64,000 bases of DNA, taken from contig CALNWN010000013.1 of NCBI GenBank assembly GCA_940746715.1, positions 59,207 through 123,206 on the forward strand. Reading direction: 5' to 3'. The DNA comes from an uncultured Paraburkholderia sp. Its GTDB lineage: Bacteria; Pseudomonadota; Gammaproteobacteria; Burkholderiales; Burkholderiaceae. The position numbers were made by a program, and so were the translations under genes. Position 1 is the stretch's first letter; the number at the start of each line of letters is the position of its first letter. Shown here in pieces: positions 55,388-64,000 of the stretch. The notes beneath the pieces are model-generated. The model ran no database searches, was not told the DNA's origin, and saw only the letters and a program-made list of their open reading frames with translations.

Positions 55388-56071
55388 TTAGTGCTGGATG
55401 TTGGCGAGCGCGGCGCGCATCTTGTCGATCACGACCTTGTGGTCCGGCTGGCCGAAGATCGCCGAGCCCGCCACAAACGTGTCCGCGCCGGCCGCGGCGA
55501 TTTCGGCAATGTTGTCGACCTTGACGTCGCCGTCCACTTCGAGATGGATTTCTCGGCCGGTGCGCTCCTTATAGGCGTCGATCCGTTTGCGCGCTTCGCG
55601 CAGCTTGTTGAGCGCCTCGGGAATGAATGACTGGCCGCCGAAGCCCGGGTTCACCGACATGATGAGCACGAGGTCGAGCTTGTCCATCACGTGATCCAGG
55701 TAATTCAGCGAGGTGGCCGGATTGAAGACGAGGCCGGCCTTGCAGCCATGATCGCGGATCAGCGACAGCGTGCGGTCGATGTGGTCCGAGCCTTCCGGGT
55801 GGAAACTGATCAGATTCGCGCCCGCCTTCGCGAAGTCGGGCACGATGCGGTCGACGGGGCGCACCATCAGATGCACGTCGATAGGCACGTCCACATGCGG
55901 ACGGATGGCTTCGCACACGAGCGGACCGATCGTCAGGTTCGGCACATAGTGGTTGTCCATCACGTCGAAATGGATCCAGTCGGCGCCGGCGGCGACGACG
56001 TTGCGGACTTCTTCGCCGAGGCGGGCGAAGTCGGCTGACAGAATGCTGGGGGCGATGCGGAATTGCGTCAT
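55388..56071 (-). CDS. rpe: Ribulose-phosphate 3-epimerase
   Basis: TIM-barrel epimerase of the pentose phosphate pathway. 227 residues from MTQFRIAPSILSADF; metal and catalytic motifs WIHFDVMDNHYVPN, DVHLMV, MSVNPGFGGQ and LEVDGDV, and phosphate site GSAIFG. It is followed by gph 25 bases later, a common pairing. Confidence 0.97.
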   Translation of the reverse strand: MTQFRIAPSILSADFARLGEEVRNVVAAGADWIHFDVMDNHYVPNLTIGPLVCEAIRPHVDVPIDVHLMVRPVDRIVPDFAKAGANLISFHPEGSDHIDRTLSLIRDHGCKAGLVFNPATSLNYLDHVMDKLDLVLIMSVNPGFGGQSFIPEALNKLREARKRIDAYKERTGREIHLEVDGDVKVDNIAEIAAAGADTFVAGSAIFGQPDHKVVIDKMRAALANIQH

Positions 56072-56460
56072 GGCGGCGGGCGGATGCAAGCGGGAAAGCG
56101 CCATTTTACCTTTTGTGCGGGTGGGGGCGGTGGAGCGGGTGGCGCGGCAGAGTCACGGAGTAGCTGAGTGACGGAGTGCGGAGTAGCGGGAGTGGCGGAG
56201 CGACGGAGGGCGGTTCTCGTGGCCGTCCTTTGAAGTTTTGCCGCTGCTGGCTTGCCGGCGTCGAATACGAAGCCGCCTGAAGGCCGCGAGCGCCCGGAGC
56301 GCCTTACGCGCCCTAGTCCAAAGGATATGTCCGGTTGCGGGCGCCTCGCTCATGACGCAGAATGCCAAACCATGGCGCATCGGCGTCAAGGGGCCTGAAG
56401 CCGTTGGCGCTCGGGTTTTCCAGCGATCTTGTCGCACCGTTTCACCAGATTGGAATCAGG
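56072..56460. other. 389-base divergent gap between rpe and apaG
   Basis: Holds no gene that I can support. It contains a degenerate GGAGT-type repeat (next entry). Promoters for rpe-gph and for apaG should lie here, but I see no clear pair of boxes. Confidence 0.5.
56152..56211. repeat. Degenerate short tandem repeat
   Basis: About seven imperfect copies of an 8-9-base unit resembling CGGAGTGA or CGGAGTAG in 60 bases. The unit is short and degenerate, so it is probably slippage-prone sequence rather than a functional site. Confidence 0.5.
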
Positions 56461-56835
56461 ATGAGCCAGTACGAATTCAGCGTGTCGGCGCAGGTGCAGT
56501 TCCTGCCCGAGGAGTCGGACCCGGAGCGCCGCCAGTATGCGTTCGCCTATACGCTGACCATCCGCAATACCGGTCAGGTGCCCGCGCAACTGATCGCGCG
56601 GCATTGGGTGATCACGGACAGCGACAAGACGGTGCAGGAAGTGAAGGGTCTCGGCGTGGTTGGCCACCAGCCGCTCCTCAAACCCGGCGAGCAGTTCGAA
56701 TACACGAGCTGGGCGGTCATCGCCACGCCAGTCGGCACGATGCGAGGAGAGTATTTCTGCGTGGCCGAGGACGGTGAGCGTTTCGACGCGCCGGTGCCGG
56801 AGTTCATTCTGCGCATGCCGCGCACGCTGCATTGA
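56461..56835 (+). CDS. apaG: ApaG protein
   Basis: Fibronectin III-like fold protein (Co2+/Mg2+ efflux-linked ApaG family). 124 residues: FSVSAQVQFLPEESDPERR, FAYTLTIRNTGQVPAQLIARHWVITD, the GVVGHQPLLKPGEQFEYTSW glycine region and GTMRGEYFCV. Complete. An AGG ribosome site lies before the ATG. Confidence 0.95.
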   Translation: MSQYEFSVSAQVQFLPEESDPERRQYAFAYTLTIRNTGQVPAQLIARHWVITDSDKTVQEVKGLGVVGHQPLLKPGEQFEYTSWAVIATPVGTMRGEYFCVAEDGERFDAPVPEFILRMPRTLH

Positions 56836-56925
56836 ACCGGGGCCATGGTCCGCGGTCTTTAACTGGGCAATGCGGCCGCGACGCGGGTTCCATCGGCACA
56901 GTGGAGTGCGCGGACCGGCGCTGCG

Positions 56926-57087
56926 TCAGCGCGGTTCTTGCGGCTTCTGCGTTTCGCGGCTGTGGGCGCGCGCCGCTTTCTTTTTACCGGATGACGTCCA
57001 CACGACGATGAACACGAGCAGGAACAGCGCGAGAAGCGATTCCAGCGCGAAGATGAGCATTGGGTATTCGTCGAACAGATCAGACAT
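56926..57087 (-). CDS. Small single-pass membrane protein, 53 residues
   Basis: Short protein with one hydrophobic segment (PMLIFALESLLALFLLVFIVVW) followed by a Lys/Arg-rich tail (SSGKKKAARAHSRE). I do not recognise a family. It is divergent from mltA, with 28 bases between the starts. The clean membrane-helix-plus-basic-tail design supports a real gene. An inner-membrane location with the tail in the cytoplasm is inferred from the positive-inside rule. Confidence 0.6.
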   Translation of the reverse strand: MSDLFDEYPMLIFALESLLALFLLVFIVVWTSSGKKKAARAHSRETQKPQEPR

Positions 57088-57115
57088 GGCGGTTTCCATC
57101 AAGAACGAACATTGT

Positions 57116-58237
57116 ATGCGTTTTGTCCGCGCGGCCGGCGCCTGGCTCGGCGCGCTGTCGGTTGCGGCCATTCTCGCCGCCTGTGGCGGCGGGGCGGTTC
57201 GGCCGGTGACTTCGCCGCCTACCGGCGCCGCGATCATTCCTGGCCAGATCGCCGCCACGCGCCTCACGGCGGTAGCGTGGCAGCATGTTCCCGGCTGGCA
57301 GGACGATTCGCTGATTGGCGCCACAGCCGCCTTGCGGCAGAACTGTCTGAGGCTCGCGCGGCAACCGAATTGGGCGCGGGCCTGTGCGGCAGCGGCGCAG
57401 TTGGACGATCTCGACGTCACGAGCGCGCGAGCTTTTTTTGAGGCCTATTTCACGCCGTTCCAGCTAGCCAATACCGACGGCACGCTCGACGGTCTCGTCA
57501 CCGGTTATTACGAGCCGTTGCTGTGCGGGTCGCGCACTCGCCATGGCGCGTATCAAACGGCGCTGTATCGCTGGCCATCCAGCTATCGGCCGGGTGCGCC
57601 GATGCCGCCGCGGGCGCAGCTCGAACGGATGGGCGTGCTGAACGGCAACGAGCTCGTCTGGGTCGACGACCCGATTGAAGCGTTCTTCCTGCAAGTGCAG
57701 GGTTCCAGCCGGATCGTGATGGAAGACGGCAGCGTGATGCGCCTAGGCTTTGGCGGCACGAACAACCAGCCGTACAAATCTATCGGACGATGGCTTCTGG
57801 ACCGCGGCGAGCTGACGCCTGCACAAGCCACCATGCAAGGCATCAAGGCCTGGGCGCGCGCGAACCCCGGGCGGGTGGACGCGCTGCTCGATACGAATAC
57901 CCGTTTCGTGTTTTTCCGCGAGATGCCGTCGGCGGAAAGCGCGCCCAAAGGCGGCGCGGACGGCCCCATCGGCGCGCTTGGCGTGCCGTTGACGCCGGAG
58001 CGCTCGATTGCCGTCGATCCGACCTCGATTCCACTTGGCACGCCGGTGTTCTTGCAGACCACGCGCCCGCTGACGAACTCGCCCATGAACCGCCTTGTAT
58101 TTGCGCAGGACACCGGCTCGGCAATCAAGGGCGGCGTGCGCGCCGACTACTTCTGGGGTCTCGGCGATGACGCGGGCGACCTCGCCGGCAAGATGAAGCA
58201 GGGCGGCCGGATGTGGTTGCTGCTGCCGAATTCCTAG
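57116..58237 (+). CDS. mltA: Membrane-bound lytic murein transglycosylase A
   Basis: Outer-membrane lipoprotein that cleaves peptidoglycan glycan strands. 373 residues: lipobox ILAAC near residue 20, the MltA domain (GLVTGYYEPLLCGSR; LVWVDDPIEAFFLQVQGSSRI; QPYKSIGRWLLDRGEL), and the C-terminal 3D domain (MNRLVFAQDTGSAIKG) whose Asp residues include the catalytic acid. The frame is intact. Confidence 0.93.
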   Translation: MRFVRAAGAWLGALSVAAILAACGGGAVRPVTSPPTGAAIIPGQIAATRLTAVAWQHVPGWQDDSLIGATAALRQNCLRLARQPNWARACAAAAQLDDLDVTSARAFFEAYFTPFQLANTDGTLDGLVTGYYEPLLCGSRTRHGAYQTALYRWPSSYRPGAPMPPRAQLERMGVLNGNELVWVDDPIEAFFLQVQGSSRIVMEDGSVMRLGFGGTNNQPYKSIGRWLLDRGELTPAQATMQGIKAWARANPGRVDALLDTNTRFVFFREMPSAESAPKGGADGPIGALGVPLTPERSIAVDPTSIPLGTPVFLQTTRPLTNSPMNRLVFAQDTGSAIKGGVRADYFWGLGDDAGDLAGKMKQGGRMWLLLPNS

Positions 58238-58351
58238 GGTCGGCAGCGGCCTGTCCGTCAGTGTCGCGACGATGGCTGCTCGGGTGCCGCTGGCGCTCGT
58301 AGCGCGGCGCGCCTCCCGCTTAACCGCAGCATTGGCGAAAAACGGCGGGGT

Positions 58352-59589
58352 TCACTGCCCCGACTTGCGCTTGTCGACGACGCGCCTCGCCTTGCCCACC
58401 GAACGTTCGATTCCGTTCACCGGCAGCACATTCACGACTGCGCTTACGCCGTTTCCGGACAAGGCTCGACGTTCAGCGTCAACACATCGAGCGGACCCTC
58501 CTTGGTGAGCACGATCTGATAGTGAGGCGCGAGAGCGTGTTGCTTCAACAGCAGTTCCTCGATTTGTGTGGGGAAAACGTTGACGCCCCGCACGATCATC
58601 ATGTCGTCCGAGCGACCGGTGATTTTTTCCATGCGGCGCATGGTGCGGGCGCTACCCGGCAAGAGACGCGTGAGGTCGCGCGTGCGGTAGCGAATGATCG
58701 GCAACGCTTCCTTCGTCAGCGACGTGAACACCAGTTTGCCCAGTTCTCCGTCCGGAAGAACCTCGCCCGTTTCCGGGTCGATGATTTCTGGATAGAAATG
58801 GTCTTCCCAGATGGTCGGCCCGTCTTTCGTTTCGACGCATTCCGAGGCCACGCCCGGCCCCATCACTTCCGACAAACCATAAATGTCGACCGCGTCGATC
58901 CCCATACGCTTTTCGATCGCCTGACGCATGTCGTTGGTCCACGGCTCGGCGCCGAAGATGCCGATGCGCAACGAGCAAGTGGCAGGGTCAATGCCCTGGC
59001 GTTCCAACTCGTCGGCGATTGACAGCATGTAGCTCGGCGTCACCATGATGATGTCGGGCCGGAAGTCCTGGATCAGTTGCACCTGCTTTTCCGTCTGGCC
59101 GCCGCCGAACGGGATGACGGTGAGGCCCGCCCGTTCGGCGCCATAGTGCGCGCCCAAACCGCCGGTGAAGAGGCCGTAGCCGTAGCTCACATGGACTTTG
59201 TCGCCGGGTTTGGCGCCGGCCGCGCGGATCGAACGCGCGACGAGGTTCGCCCACGTGTCGATATCGCGAGCGGTGTAGCCCACCATGGTCGGCTTGCCGG
59301 TCGTTCCGGACGAAGCGTGAATGCGCGAGACGCGCTCTTGCGGCACGGCGAACATTCCGAACGGATAGCTGTCGCGCAAATCCTTCTTGGTCGTGAACGG
59401 GAAGCGCGCAAGATCCGCGAGCGTCTTCAATTCGCTCGGATGAATTCCCGCTTCGTCAAACTTTCGACGATAGACCGGTGAATTTTCGTAAGCGTGGTTC
59501 AGCGACCATTTGAGCCGTTCAAGCTGAAGCGCGGCAAGTTCGTCGCGGCTGGCGGTCTCGATCGGATCGAGCGGAAGGGCGGGGCTCAT
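58352..59589 (-). pseudogene. paaK: Phenylacetate-CoA ligase PaaK, C-terminus shifted out of frame
   Basis: Activates phenylacetate to its CoA ester, the first step of the Paa pathway. The frame from MSPALPLDPIETAS runs 381 residues, with the ATP loop IHASSGTTGKPT and GRSDDMMIVRGVNVFPTQIEELL, then stops after LNVEPCPETA. The usual end (VNVLPVNGIERSVGKARRVVDKRK) follows in another frame up to 58352. Some 20 residues are missing between the two parts, so an internal deletion with a frame change is inferred. The lost region includes the conserved GKARR lysine segment, so activity is doubtful. Confidence 0.82.
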
Positions 59590-59801
59590 TGCATGTCTCC
59601 TTGCTGCCTCAATGCTGATGCTGGGGCTGATATAGGCTGCGCTAAGCGCAAAATTCGAGCGGGGGCGCCGGACTGCGCGCCGCTGCTACGCGGCGAATCG
59701 ATTGCCGTGTCGCCGCTCGTCACTGCCGCGGACTTGCGACTCCCGGGTGGAGCGCTTGCCGCACGCCTTCTCTGTGCGCTGTGACGCTATCGCATCTCGT
59801 C

Positions 59802-60275
59802 TTACTCTGGTCCCGTGCCGGACGGCGTATGCGGAATGACGTTTCCCTTGATCTGCGCCGATTTGCCGCGAAACAGGGCGACTGTGTCGCCGGCACGATT
59901 GGTGACTCGAATATCGTAAATTCCGGTGCGGCCGCTCAAGGTCTGTTCGACGGCCTCCGCAGTGAGCACGTCAACGCCATGCACGGGACGCAGAAACTCG
60001 ATCGAGCAACCGGATGCCACCGTGTTGACGTTGCGCGAGTTGCAAGCGAAGGCAAAACTCGAGTCAGCGAGCGTGAAGATCAGTCCGCCATGGCAGATCT
60101 GATGGCCGTTGAGAAAGTCGTCGCGCACAGGCATCCGCAGACGCGCATAGCCGGCGCGCACTTCCACGATTTCGAGGCCGACACGGCTGCACGCATCGTT
60201 CTCGTACATCGCGGCGGTGGCGCGGGCGAGTTCGTCGGGCGTCATTTCCGCAGGATAGAGAGATTGCGTCGACAT
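59802..60275 (-). CDS. paaI: Hydroxyphenylacetyl-CoA thioesterase PaaI
   Basis: Hot-dog fold thioesterase that clears dead-end CoA esters of the phenylacetate pathway. 157 residues with the active-site segment NGHQICHGGLIFTLADSSFAFACN and IEFLRPVHGVDVLTAEA. The frame is intact although all its direct neighbours in the cluster are broken. Confidence 0.93.
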   Translation of the reverse strand: MSTQSLYPAEMTPDELARATAAMYENDACSRVGLEIVEVRAGYARLRMPVRDDFLNGHQICHGGLIFTLADSSFAFACNSRNVNTVASGCSIEFLRPVHGVDVLTAEAVEQTLSGRTGIYDIRVTNRAGDTVALFRGKSAQIKGNVIPHTPSGTGPE

Positions 60276-60276
60276 A

Positions 60277-60744
60277 TCAGCGGCCCTCGAAGCGCGGCGC
60301 GCGCTTGTCGACGAAGGCTTGCACGCCCTCCGCATAGTCATGCGACGCACCCAGCTCGCGCTGCAGGTCGCGCTCCAGGTCGAGTTGCTGATCGAGCGTT
60401 TGTGTCGCGCCAGCGCGCATGGCCTGCTTGATCGCGGCAATGGCGCGCGTGGGTTGCTGCGCGAGTTGCGCCGCCAGTTTGGTGGCGGCTGCGGCGAGCT
60501 CCTCGTCGTCGACTGCTTGCCAGATGAGCCCCCAGCTTTCGGCTTTTTCCGCGCTGAGTTTGTCGCCGGTGATGGCGAGTCCCATCGCACGCGCCATGCC
60601 GACGCGCTGCGGCAAGAACCAGGTGCCGCCCGAATCCGGCACGAGACCGATCTTCACAAATGCCTGGATGAAGCTGGCCGAACGTGCTGCCAGCACGATG
60701 TCGCAGGCGAGCGCCAGATTGGCGCCGGCGCCCGCCGCGCGATT
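60277..60744 (-). pseudogene. paaG: PaaG ring-epoxide isomerase, N-terminal part deleted
   Basis: Crotonase-fold isomerase converting ring-1,2-epoxyphenylacetyl-CoA to the oxepin. Only the C-terminal part remains, from about AAGAGANLALACDIVLAARSASF through KIGLVPDSGGTWFLPQRVG (catalytic Asp region) to DKRAPRFEGR. About 100 N-terminal residues are gone; the sequence joins the N-terminal half of pcaF near 60745, out of frame. It ends two bases before the paaI start. Confidence 0.88.
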
Positions 60745-61370
60745 TCCACACCGACGATTTCCTGCGCGAGCGTGCCGTCACCTTGTGCGCGCGCGGCCTT
60801 CTGCTGGCTCGCCAATGCGAAGGCGTCTTGATCGGCGCGGCTTATTCCGAATTCGACGGCCACATTTTCCGCCGTTTCCGGCATGGAATCGACGCCGTAC
60901 TGACGCTTCATGAGCGGATTGACGAAGCGCCAGCCAATCGTCGTATCGTAGATGTCCGCTTGCCGCGAAAACGCGCTCGCCGCCTTGCCCATTACAAACG
61001 GCGCGCGAGTCATGCTTTGCACTCCGCCAGCGATCATCAACCGGGCTTCGCTCGCCTTGATGGCGCGCGCCGCGCTGCCGACGGCGTCCATGCCCGAGCC
61101 GCACAGGCGGTTGATCGTCGAGCCCGGGACGTCGGTGGGAAGTCCCGCGAGCAACGCCGACATGCGCGCCACGTTGCGATTGTCTTCACCGGCCTGGTTC
61201 GCGCAGCCGTAGATCACGTCGTCTACGGCACGCCAGTCAACGCCAGGATTGCGTTCGATCAATGCCTTGATCGGCACGGCGCCGAGGTCGTCGGCCCGGA
61301 CGTCTTTCAGGGCGCCGCCGTAGCGGCCGATGGGAGTGCGAATCGCGTCACAGATAAAGGCGTCGTTCAT
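60745..61370 (-). pseudogene. pcaF: 3-Oxoadipyl-CoA thiolase (PaaJ/PcaF), C-terminal half deleted
   Basis: Last-step thiolase of phenylacetate and aromatic degradation. From MNDAFICDAIRTPIGRYGG the N-terminal half is open, with the nucleophile Cys in INRLCGSGMDAVG. It breaks after DGTLAQEIVGVEI, about residue 206 of roughly 400, where paaG sequence begins. The second half with the catalytic His and second Cys is lost, so it cannot work. Confidence 0.9.
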
Positions 61371-61495
61371 GTCCATTCCTGCTCGGGCGGACCGGCGGTG
61401 CATGCCGATCCGATGTCTCATGTTAGTTGGCGGGCACGGCGGGGTCTATTCGGCCAAAAGGCATAGGACGAAGCCGTGCTTTTGTCTTATGACGT

Positions 61496-62960
61496 TCAGC
61501 CAGCTACCGCTGGCGCCGCTTTCGGTTCAACATGTACGCGGCTTTGGACCACACGGAAACGATTTGCGACGAAGGCAGCATCGGTAAGCGCGGCGTTGGC
61601 CGCGGGGTTCGCGCCAGTGCCATGGAAATCGGAGAAGGCCGCCGACTGGTTGACGAACACACCGCCCGTCAGGTTGATCGAAAGCGCGACACCGCCGCGG
61701 AGCGACGCCTCGTGCGCCTCTTCGAGCACTGCTTCATCGGTGCTGTACACCGACAGCGTGAGCGCGCCGTGCTCGGCTGCGATCGCGCCGGCAAGTTCGA
61801 GAGATTGCGCGGTCGAGTCCGTAGCAATGACGAACGAGATGGGACCGAACCATTCCTTGTGAATTGGGCGCGGTCGGTTGCGGCATCGAGCTGGAGCACG
61901 AGCGGCGTGCGTACGCGGGCATCGGCAAAAGCCGGGTGTTCAAGCGTTTGACTCTCGACCAGAATCCGGCCGAGCTTCGCGGCTTCGTCGATGCGTTGCG
62001 CGACGCCTTCGTTCTGAATGGCGCCCAGCAGTTCGACGGCACGGGCCGGGTCGGCCACCAGTTTTTGCACGGCGCCGGCAAGGGCCTGCGCGACTTCGTC
62101 GAAGGTGAGCGTGCCGTCCGCGGTACGAATGCCGCCGCGCGGCACATAGATGTTTTGCGGCGCGGTGCACATCTGGCCGGAGTAGAGCGCGAGAGAGAAT
62201 GCGATGTTACGCGCGGCGGCTTTGATGTCGTCAGCGGAGTCGATCACGATCTGGTTGACACCGGCTTTCTCGGTATAGACATGGGCCTGGTGCGCATTGC
62301 GCTCGAGCCAGGTGCCGTTTTGCGTGCTGCCCGTGAAGTCGATCAGCTTGATTTCCGGACGTACGGCAAGGCTTTAGACGATCGCGCCGTCGTTAGGCTC
62401 AGTGGCGAGCAGGGTGACGACGTTCGGATCGAAACCGGCTTCGCGCAGAACGTCGCGCGCAATGCGCACGGTGATCGCGAGCGGCAGAATCGCGCCGGGA
62501 TGCGGTTTCACGATGACAGTATTGCCCGTGGCGAGGTCGGCGAAAAGACCCGGATAGCCGTTCCAGTTGGGAAGGTGCAGCACCCGAGCACGAGGCCAGT
62601 CCCGCGAGGCACGATCGTGTAGCGCTTGTGCATGGCGAGCGGCGGGTTCTTGCCTTGCGGTTTTTCCCAGTGGGCGTCCGCGGGGATGCGGCGCAGCTGG
62701 TCCCATGCGTAGACCACGGCTTCCAGCGCCCGGTCTTGTGCGTGCGGGCCGCCCGCCTGGAAGGCCATCATGAAGGCCTGACCGGTCGTATGCATCACGC
62801 TATAGCCGATTTCGAAGCTGGCGCGATTGAGCCGCGCGAGAATTTCGAGCGACACGCCGATCCATGCCTTCGGGCCGGCGGTGCGCCAGTCGCGTTGAGC
62901 GGCCGCGGCGAGCGCCTTTTGCAGCGTATCTTCGTGCTTGGTGAATAACGGATGTGTCAT
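61496..62960 (-). pseudogene. paaN: PaaN/PaaZ-type aldehyde dehydrogenase, multiple lesions
   Basis: Phenylacetate degradation aldehyde dehydrogenase. Starts at 62960 (MTHPLFTKHEDTLQKALAAA). A missing base near 62583 breaks GLVLG from VLHLPNWNGYPGLF. An in-frame TAA at 62374-62376 interrupts GAIV and SLAVRPEIKLIDFTGSTQNG (CAA is the likely ancestor). A missing base near 61862 separates AQFT from EWFGPISFVIATDS. It ends at GVFVNQSAAFSDFHGTGANPAA to VEPKAAPAVAG. Three independent lesions make it a clear pseudogene. Confidence 0.92.
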
Positions 62961-63005
62961 GGCAGAGGCTTGGCTGTGTGTTGGAGGAAGCCCGTCGAAT
63001 AATTG

Positions 63006-63019
63006 ACCGACCGGTTGGT
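63006..63019. promoter_or_regulatory. Candidate PaaR operator
   Basis: ACCGACC-GGTTGGT, a near-perfect palindrome (one mismatch), in the 130-base divergent region between paaN and paaF. TetR-type PaaR in Burkholderia is known to bind a CCGACCGGTCGG-like inverted repeat upstream of paa genes. The match and location support it; PaaR itself is not in the window. Confidence 0.65.
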
Positions 63020-63090
63020 TGGTGAATGTAGCATTATTAGGATGGCCGCGCGAAGCGTTTTTCGCGCTCAATTGATCACAAGGAGGCGGC

Positions 63091-63867
63091 ATGGCTTACG
63101 AGAACATTCTGGTCGAAACGCGGGGGCGGGTCGGTTTGGTCACATTGAATCGCCCAAAGGCATTGAACGCGCTCAACGATGCCTTGATGGACGAACTGGG
63201 GGCGGCGCTGCGCGCGTTCGATGCCGACGACGGCATCGGCGCCATTGTGGTGACGGGCAGTGAGAAGGCGTTCGCCGCCGGTGCGGACATCGGCATGATG
63301 TCGACCTATTCCTATATGGACGTCTACAAGGGCGACTACATCACGCGCAACTGGGAGACGGTTCGCTCGATCCGCACGCCGATCATTGCAGCGGTGGCGG
63401 GCTTTGCGCTGGGCGGTGGCTGCGAACTCGCGATGATGTGCGACATGATTTTCGCCGCGGACACTGCGAAGTTCGGTCAGCCGGAAATCAAGCTCGGCAT
63501 TATGCCGGGCGCCGGCGGCACGCAGCGCTTGCCGCGCGCGGTGTCGAAGGCGAAGGCGATGGACCTGTGCCTGACGGCGCGCTTCATGGACGCCACGGAA
63601 GCAGAGCGCGCCGGGTTGGTGTCGCGGGTCATTCCCGCTGCGTCGTTGATCGAGGAATCGATCGCCGCGGCCGCTACGATCGCGGAGTTCCCGCTGCCGG
63701 CGGTCATGATGGTGAAGGAGTCGGTGAATCGCGCGTACGAAACAACGCTTGCCGAGGGCGTGCATTTCGAACGCCGGCTCTTCCATTCGCTGTTCGCGAC
63801 GGAGGACCAGAAAGAAGGGATGGCGGCGTTCGTCGAGAAGCGCAAGCCAGTTTTCAAGCACCGTTAA
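63091..63867 (+). CDS. paaF: Enoyl-CoA hydratase PaaF
   Basis: Crotonase-fold hydratase for 2,3-dehydroadipyl-CoA in phenylacetate degradation, possibly also fatty acids. 258 residues: oxyanion-hole motifs KAFAAGADIGMM and VAGFALGGGCELAMMCDMIFAA, catalytic Glu pair in EIKLGIMPGAGGTQRLPRAVG-like region (here ending PRAVS). GGAGG ribosome site before the ATG. Intact, unlike most of the cluster. Confidence 0.92.
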   Translation: MAYENILVETRGRVGLVTLNRPKALNALNDALMDELGAALRAFDADDGIGAIVVTGSEKAFAAGADIGMMSTYSYMDVYKGDYITRNWETVRSIRTPIIAAVAGFALGGGCELAMMCDMIFAADTAKFGQPEIKLGIMPGAGGTQRLPRAVSKAKAMDLCLTARFMDATEAERAGLVSRVIPAASLIEESIAAAATIAEFPLPAVMMVKESVNRAYETTLAEGVHFERRLFHSLFATEDQKEGMAAFVEKRKPVFKHR

Positions 63868-63887
63868 TACGCTTGTCAAAATAACGC

Positions 63888-63916
63888 TTGCAACCCGTCG
63901 CCGGGGTCGCTAGAAT
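63888..63916 (+). promoter_or_regulatory. Strong sigma-70-like promoter near the right edge
   Basis: TTGCAA and TAGAAT separated by exactly 17 bases, just after paaF. The transcript runs off the window, so the gene it serves is unknown. This is the best-matched full promoter I found here. Confidence 0.65.
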
Positions 63917-63926
63917 CTCGCTCTTT

Positions 63927-63949
63927 CGTGCTCCGGACGCCGGGGCACG
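63927..63949 (+). other. Ten-pair RNA hairpin in the predicted leader at the right edge
   Basis: CGTGCTCCGG-ACG-CCGGGGCACG, ten pairs with one T-G pair and a three-base loop, starting about five bases after the expected transcription start of the promoter at 63888. There is no T run, so it is not a terminator. It may be a 5' stabilising structure of a leader or of a structured RNA that continues beyond the window. Confidence 0.55.
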
Positions 63950-64000
63950 GGAAGCGGGAGAGCCAGTAGTGGCAAGGCTTCCGGCGGTGGCAGCAGGTTC

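Noticed and set aside
56152..56211. Short GGAGT-rich repeats as a CRISPR-like or iteron array
   Set aside because: Units of 8-9 bases are degenerate, without spacers or regular period.
60654..61421. A fused PcaF-PaaG protein as a new bifunctional enzyme
   Set aside because: The two parts are in different frames and both lack required catalytic regions; a deletion scar, not a functional fusion.

Overview
The window is a high-GC chromosomal segment of a Burkholderia-group betaproteobacterium (Burkholderia, Paraburkholderia or Caballeronia). This placement rests on gene order and protein sequence recognised from memory; no search was run. The order mlaDACB, yadGH, bolA, murA, hisGDCB, marC, hisHAFIE, tatABC, petABC, sspAB, and the phenylacetate cluster paaF/paaN-pcaF-paaG-paaI-paaK, is typical of that group.

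Layout. 1-4.6 kb: outer-membrane lipid asymmetry genes (mlaD end, broken mlaA, mlaC, mlaB), a broken YadGH-type ABC exporter and bolA. 4.6-14.1 kb: murA and a complete histidine pathway with marC inside it. 14.2-17 kb: a small membrane protein, a HIT protein and tatABC. 17-24 kb: a DegS-like protease, a Nif3 protein, the cytochrome bc1 operon, sspAB and a tRNA-Thr. 24-31 kb: a truncated methyltransferase, an unknown protein, another methyltransferase, DUF1415, ubiX, grxD, prmC, prfA and hemA. 31-35 kb: a response regulator and an Xaa-Pro aminopeptidase that lost their facing 5' ends in one deletion, a HAD phosphatase and a frameshifted DUF748 gene. 35-42 kb: ettA, a DUF3761 protein and a glycerol-3-phosphate ABC importer with two of four genes broken. 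42-48.5 kb: ychF, a UbiH-family hydroxylase, dsbC, an M61 peptidase and a broken azoreductase. 48.6-56 kb: ung, a CYTH protein, trpCDGE with a candidate tryptophan leader peptide and attenuator, gph and rpe. 56-64 kb: apaG, a small membrane protein, mltA and the phenylacetate cluster, in which paaK, paaG, pcaF and paaN are all broken while paaI and paaF are intact.

The main signal is the pattern of damage. Fourteen genes carry frameshifts, nonsense codons, internal deletions or deletion fusions. Nearly all belong to dispensable functions (catabolism, transport, regulation, peptidase, reductase). Core genes (his, trp, tat, pet, murA, prfA, hemA, ychF, ettA, ung) stay open; hisG and gph have only altered C-terminal tails. 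Random sequencing error should not spare core genes, so I infer ongoing genome erosion, as known in host-restricted Burkholderia such as leaf-nodule symbionts. Low-quality assembly remains the main alternative.

No CRISPR array, prophage, insertion sequence or defence island was seen. The best regulatory find is a 24-residue leader peptide with three Trp codons followed by an intrinsic terminator upstream of trpE. Its start codon overlaps what appears to be the ancestral stop codon of gph.
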